From the NCBI GenBank assembly GCA_003694055.1, contig RFLC01000134.1:1-6351 (forward strand): a stretch of 6,351 nt of DNA, in the 5' to 3' direction. Numbering within the stretch: the stretch's first letter is position 1; the number at the start of each line of letters is the position of its first letter. Shown one piece after another: positions 5,226 through 6,351 of this stretch. Position numbers and translations under genes: made by a program. The notes below the pieces were generated by a model. It made no database searches. It saw only the letters and a program-made list of their open reading frames with translations, and was not told the DNA's origin. This DNA comes from Candidatus Pacearchaeota archaeon. Its GTDB lineage: Archaea; Nanobdellota; Nanobdellia; Pacearchaeales; GW2011-AR1.

Positions 5226-6351
5226 ATGTCGTTGGTTGAGAAGTACAGGCCGAAAAAGTTTAGCGATTTTGTGGGACAGGAAGCTGCGATAAAAGCTGTG
5301 AAGGAGTTTATTCGCAATTTTCCGAAAAAGAAAGCGTTGTTGTTGCATGGCCCTGCAGGCAGTGGAAAGACGTCGCTTGCGCTTGCGCTTGCAAACGAAC
5401 TTAACTATGAGCTATTTGAGCTGAACTCGTCAGATGTGCGAAACCGCGCGAGTCTCGAGGAGAAATTGAAGCCGGCAAGCCAGCAGAGCTCTCTTTTCAA
5501 AAAAGGGAAAATCCTGCTGATGGACGAGGTTGACGGAGTTACAGGCACTGAATATGGAGGAATAAGCGAGCTTGCGCGGCTTATTGACAGCACCAGCTAC
5601 CCGATTGTCATGACATGCAATGATGTTTGGCAATCAAAGCTTGCGCCGATTCGCGCGCGGGCAAAACTCGTTGAGGTCAAAGCGCTTGACATAGGAACAA
5701 TCGTTTCTCTCCTATCGCGAATCTGCGAGGCAGAGCATATAAACAAAGACCCAAGATTTTTGAAACAAATTGCAATTAAATCGCAGGGAGATTTGAGGGC
5801 CGCGATAAACGACCTAGAGTCTTACGCAAATGTTGAAACTGGCGTGAATATCGACGAGCTTAGAGACAGAGAAGAAAACATATTTAACATTTTGAGAAGG
5901 CTTTTCAAAGAGCGCGATAGTTTCCTTGACTTGTTCGACAAATCAGATTTGTCTCTCGACGAAATAATGCTTTGGATAGAGGAAAACATACCGAGAGAGT
6001 ATAAAGGAGAGGCGCTTGTCAGAGCATACTATGCACTCAGCAATGCAGATGTGTTCAGAGGAAGGATTTACAGAAACCAATTTTGGAGGTTCCTGGTTTA
6101 CCAGAACATTTTCCAGAGCGCAGGCATTTCATACGCCAAATCTGCTCCTAACCGCGGATTTACCCGGTATGAGAGGCCTAAAAGAGTTCTAAAAATCTGG
6201 CTCAACAATCAAAAAATAGAAAAGAAAAAATCTGTGAGCAAAAAGTATGCTAAGCTTGTCCATTGCTCAAGCAAACGCGTTCTCAAGGACTTTAAAACCC
6301 TGCTCCCAATTTTGAATCAGCAAGGAGTTTACCGCGCGCTTAGGTTGAGTG
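5226..6351 (+). CDS. rfcL: replication factor C large subunit, clamp loader ATPase (3' truncated)
   Basis: RfcL is the large subunit of the archaeal clamp loader. With RfcS it opens the PCNA ring and loads it onto primed DNA in an ATP-dependent step of replication and repair. The start is followed at once by the E-K-Y-R-P box and F-V-G-Q of RFC proteins. Walker A, G-P-A-G-S-G-K-T, is at residues 42-49; Walker B, L-L-M-D-E-V-D, ends near 103; a sensor 1-like T-C-N-D is at 130-133; and sensor 2, G-D-L-R-A-A-I-N-D, is at 188-196. Where small subunits have the S-R-C arginine-finger motif, this protein has P-I-R-A-R-A, as expected for a large subunit. The helical collar region follows from about residue 215. 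The frame is open at the right edge after 375 codons; archaeal RfcL proteins are commonly 400-500 residues, so the C-terminus, where a PCNA-binding motif usually lies, is missing. It is transcribed away from the six-gene operon. Confidence 0.95.
   Translation, partial: MSLVEKYRPKKFSDFVGQEAAIKAVKEFIRNFPKKKALLLHGPAGSGKTSLALALANELNYELFELNSSDVRNRASLEEKLKPASQQSSLFKKGKILLMDEVDGVTGTEYGGISELARLIDSTSYPIVMTCNDVWQSKLAPIRARAKLVEVKALDIGTIVSLLSRICEAEHINKDPRFLKQIAIKSQGDLRAAINDLESYANVETGVNIDELRDREENIFNILRRLFKERDSFLDLFDKSDLSLDEIMLWIEENIPREYKGEALVRAYYALSNADVFRGRIYRNQFWRFLVYQNIFQSAGISYAKSAPNRGFTRYERPKRVLKIWLNNQKIEKKKSVSKKYAKLVHCSSKRVLKDFKTLLPILNQQGVYRALRLS

Noticed and set aside
5108..5317. Minus-strand open frame of 69 codons across the divergent promoter region
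   Set aside because: Its start lies inside rfcL on the opposite strand, and its product shows no features. It is a shadow of rfcL extended into the intergenic region.
5375..5392. Three tandem copies of GCTTGC in rfcL
   Set aside because: It encodes alternating Leu-Ala in the helix after Walker A, where Ala and Leu are normal. Three copies of a hexamer that keeps the frame are unlikely to be a regulatory or unstable repeat.
1..6351. CRISPR array, insertion sequence or integration site
   Set aside because: No regularly spaced direct repeats, transposase or integrase motifs, or flanking inverted repeats were seen. The window is dense with ordinary-looking genes.

Overview
The window looks like part of a chromosome from an archaeon, most likely a DPANN-type lineage with a small genome. 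The evidence is an archaeal replication factor C large subunit (RfcL), AT-rich boxes about 25 bases ahead of start codons with no Shine-Dalgarno site (leaderless, archaeal-style transcription), very tight gene packing, and many proteins with one N-terminal membrane helix of a kind I associate with Woesearchaeota, Diapherotrites and Micrarchaeota genomes. The exact phylum cannot be fixed from this sequence.

Layout. (1) Bases 2-259, plus strand: the 3' end of a gene whose visible product is the end of a membrane helix followed by a basic, helical, TPR-like cytoplasmic tail. (2) Bases 290-5018, minus strand: six consecutive genes, read from 5018 towards 290, encoding proteins of 323, 193, 150, 174, 188 and 559 residues. 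All five junctions overlap (4, 23, 11, 4 and 8 bases), so this is almost certainly one operon. (3) Bases 5019-5225: a 207-base divergent promoter region with a candidate TATA box for each direction and a TGTGA-N4-TCACA inverted repeat next to the minus-strand box. (4) Bases 5226-6351, plus strand: rfcL, cut by the right edge. There is no stretch over 300 bases without a gene.

The point of interest is the six-gene operon. None of its products matches a named family that I can identify. All share one architecture: a short basic leader, one hydrophobic helix starting within roughly the first 10-27 residues, then an extracytoplasmic domain. All cysteines lie after the helix, and each protein has an even number of them (10, 6, 2, 4, 2, 6), which suggests disulfide-stabilised exported domains. 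Several N-termini match the archaeal class III (type IV prepilin) pattern of K/R-G/A followed by two permitted residues, and three consecutive proteins share the signature K-[KR]-[AS]-[QL]-[IV]-[GA]. The working hypothesis is a multi-subunit, pilin-like or envelope-anchored surface complex. No assembly ATPase, TadC-like platform protein or prepilin peptidase is present in the window, so any machinery would have to be encoded elsewhere.

The neighbours do not explain the operon. rfcL is a housekeeping replication gene, and the truncated left gene converges on the operon and is a separate transcript, although it too encodes a membrane-anchored protein.
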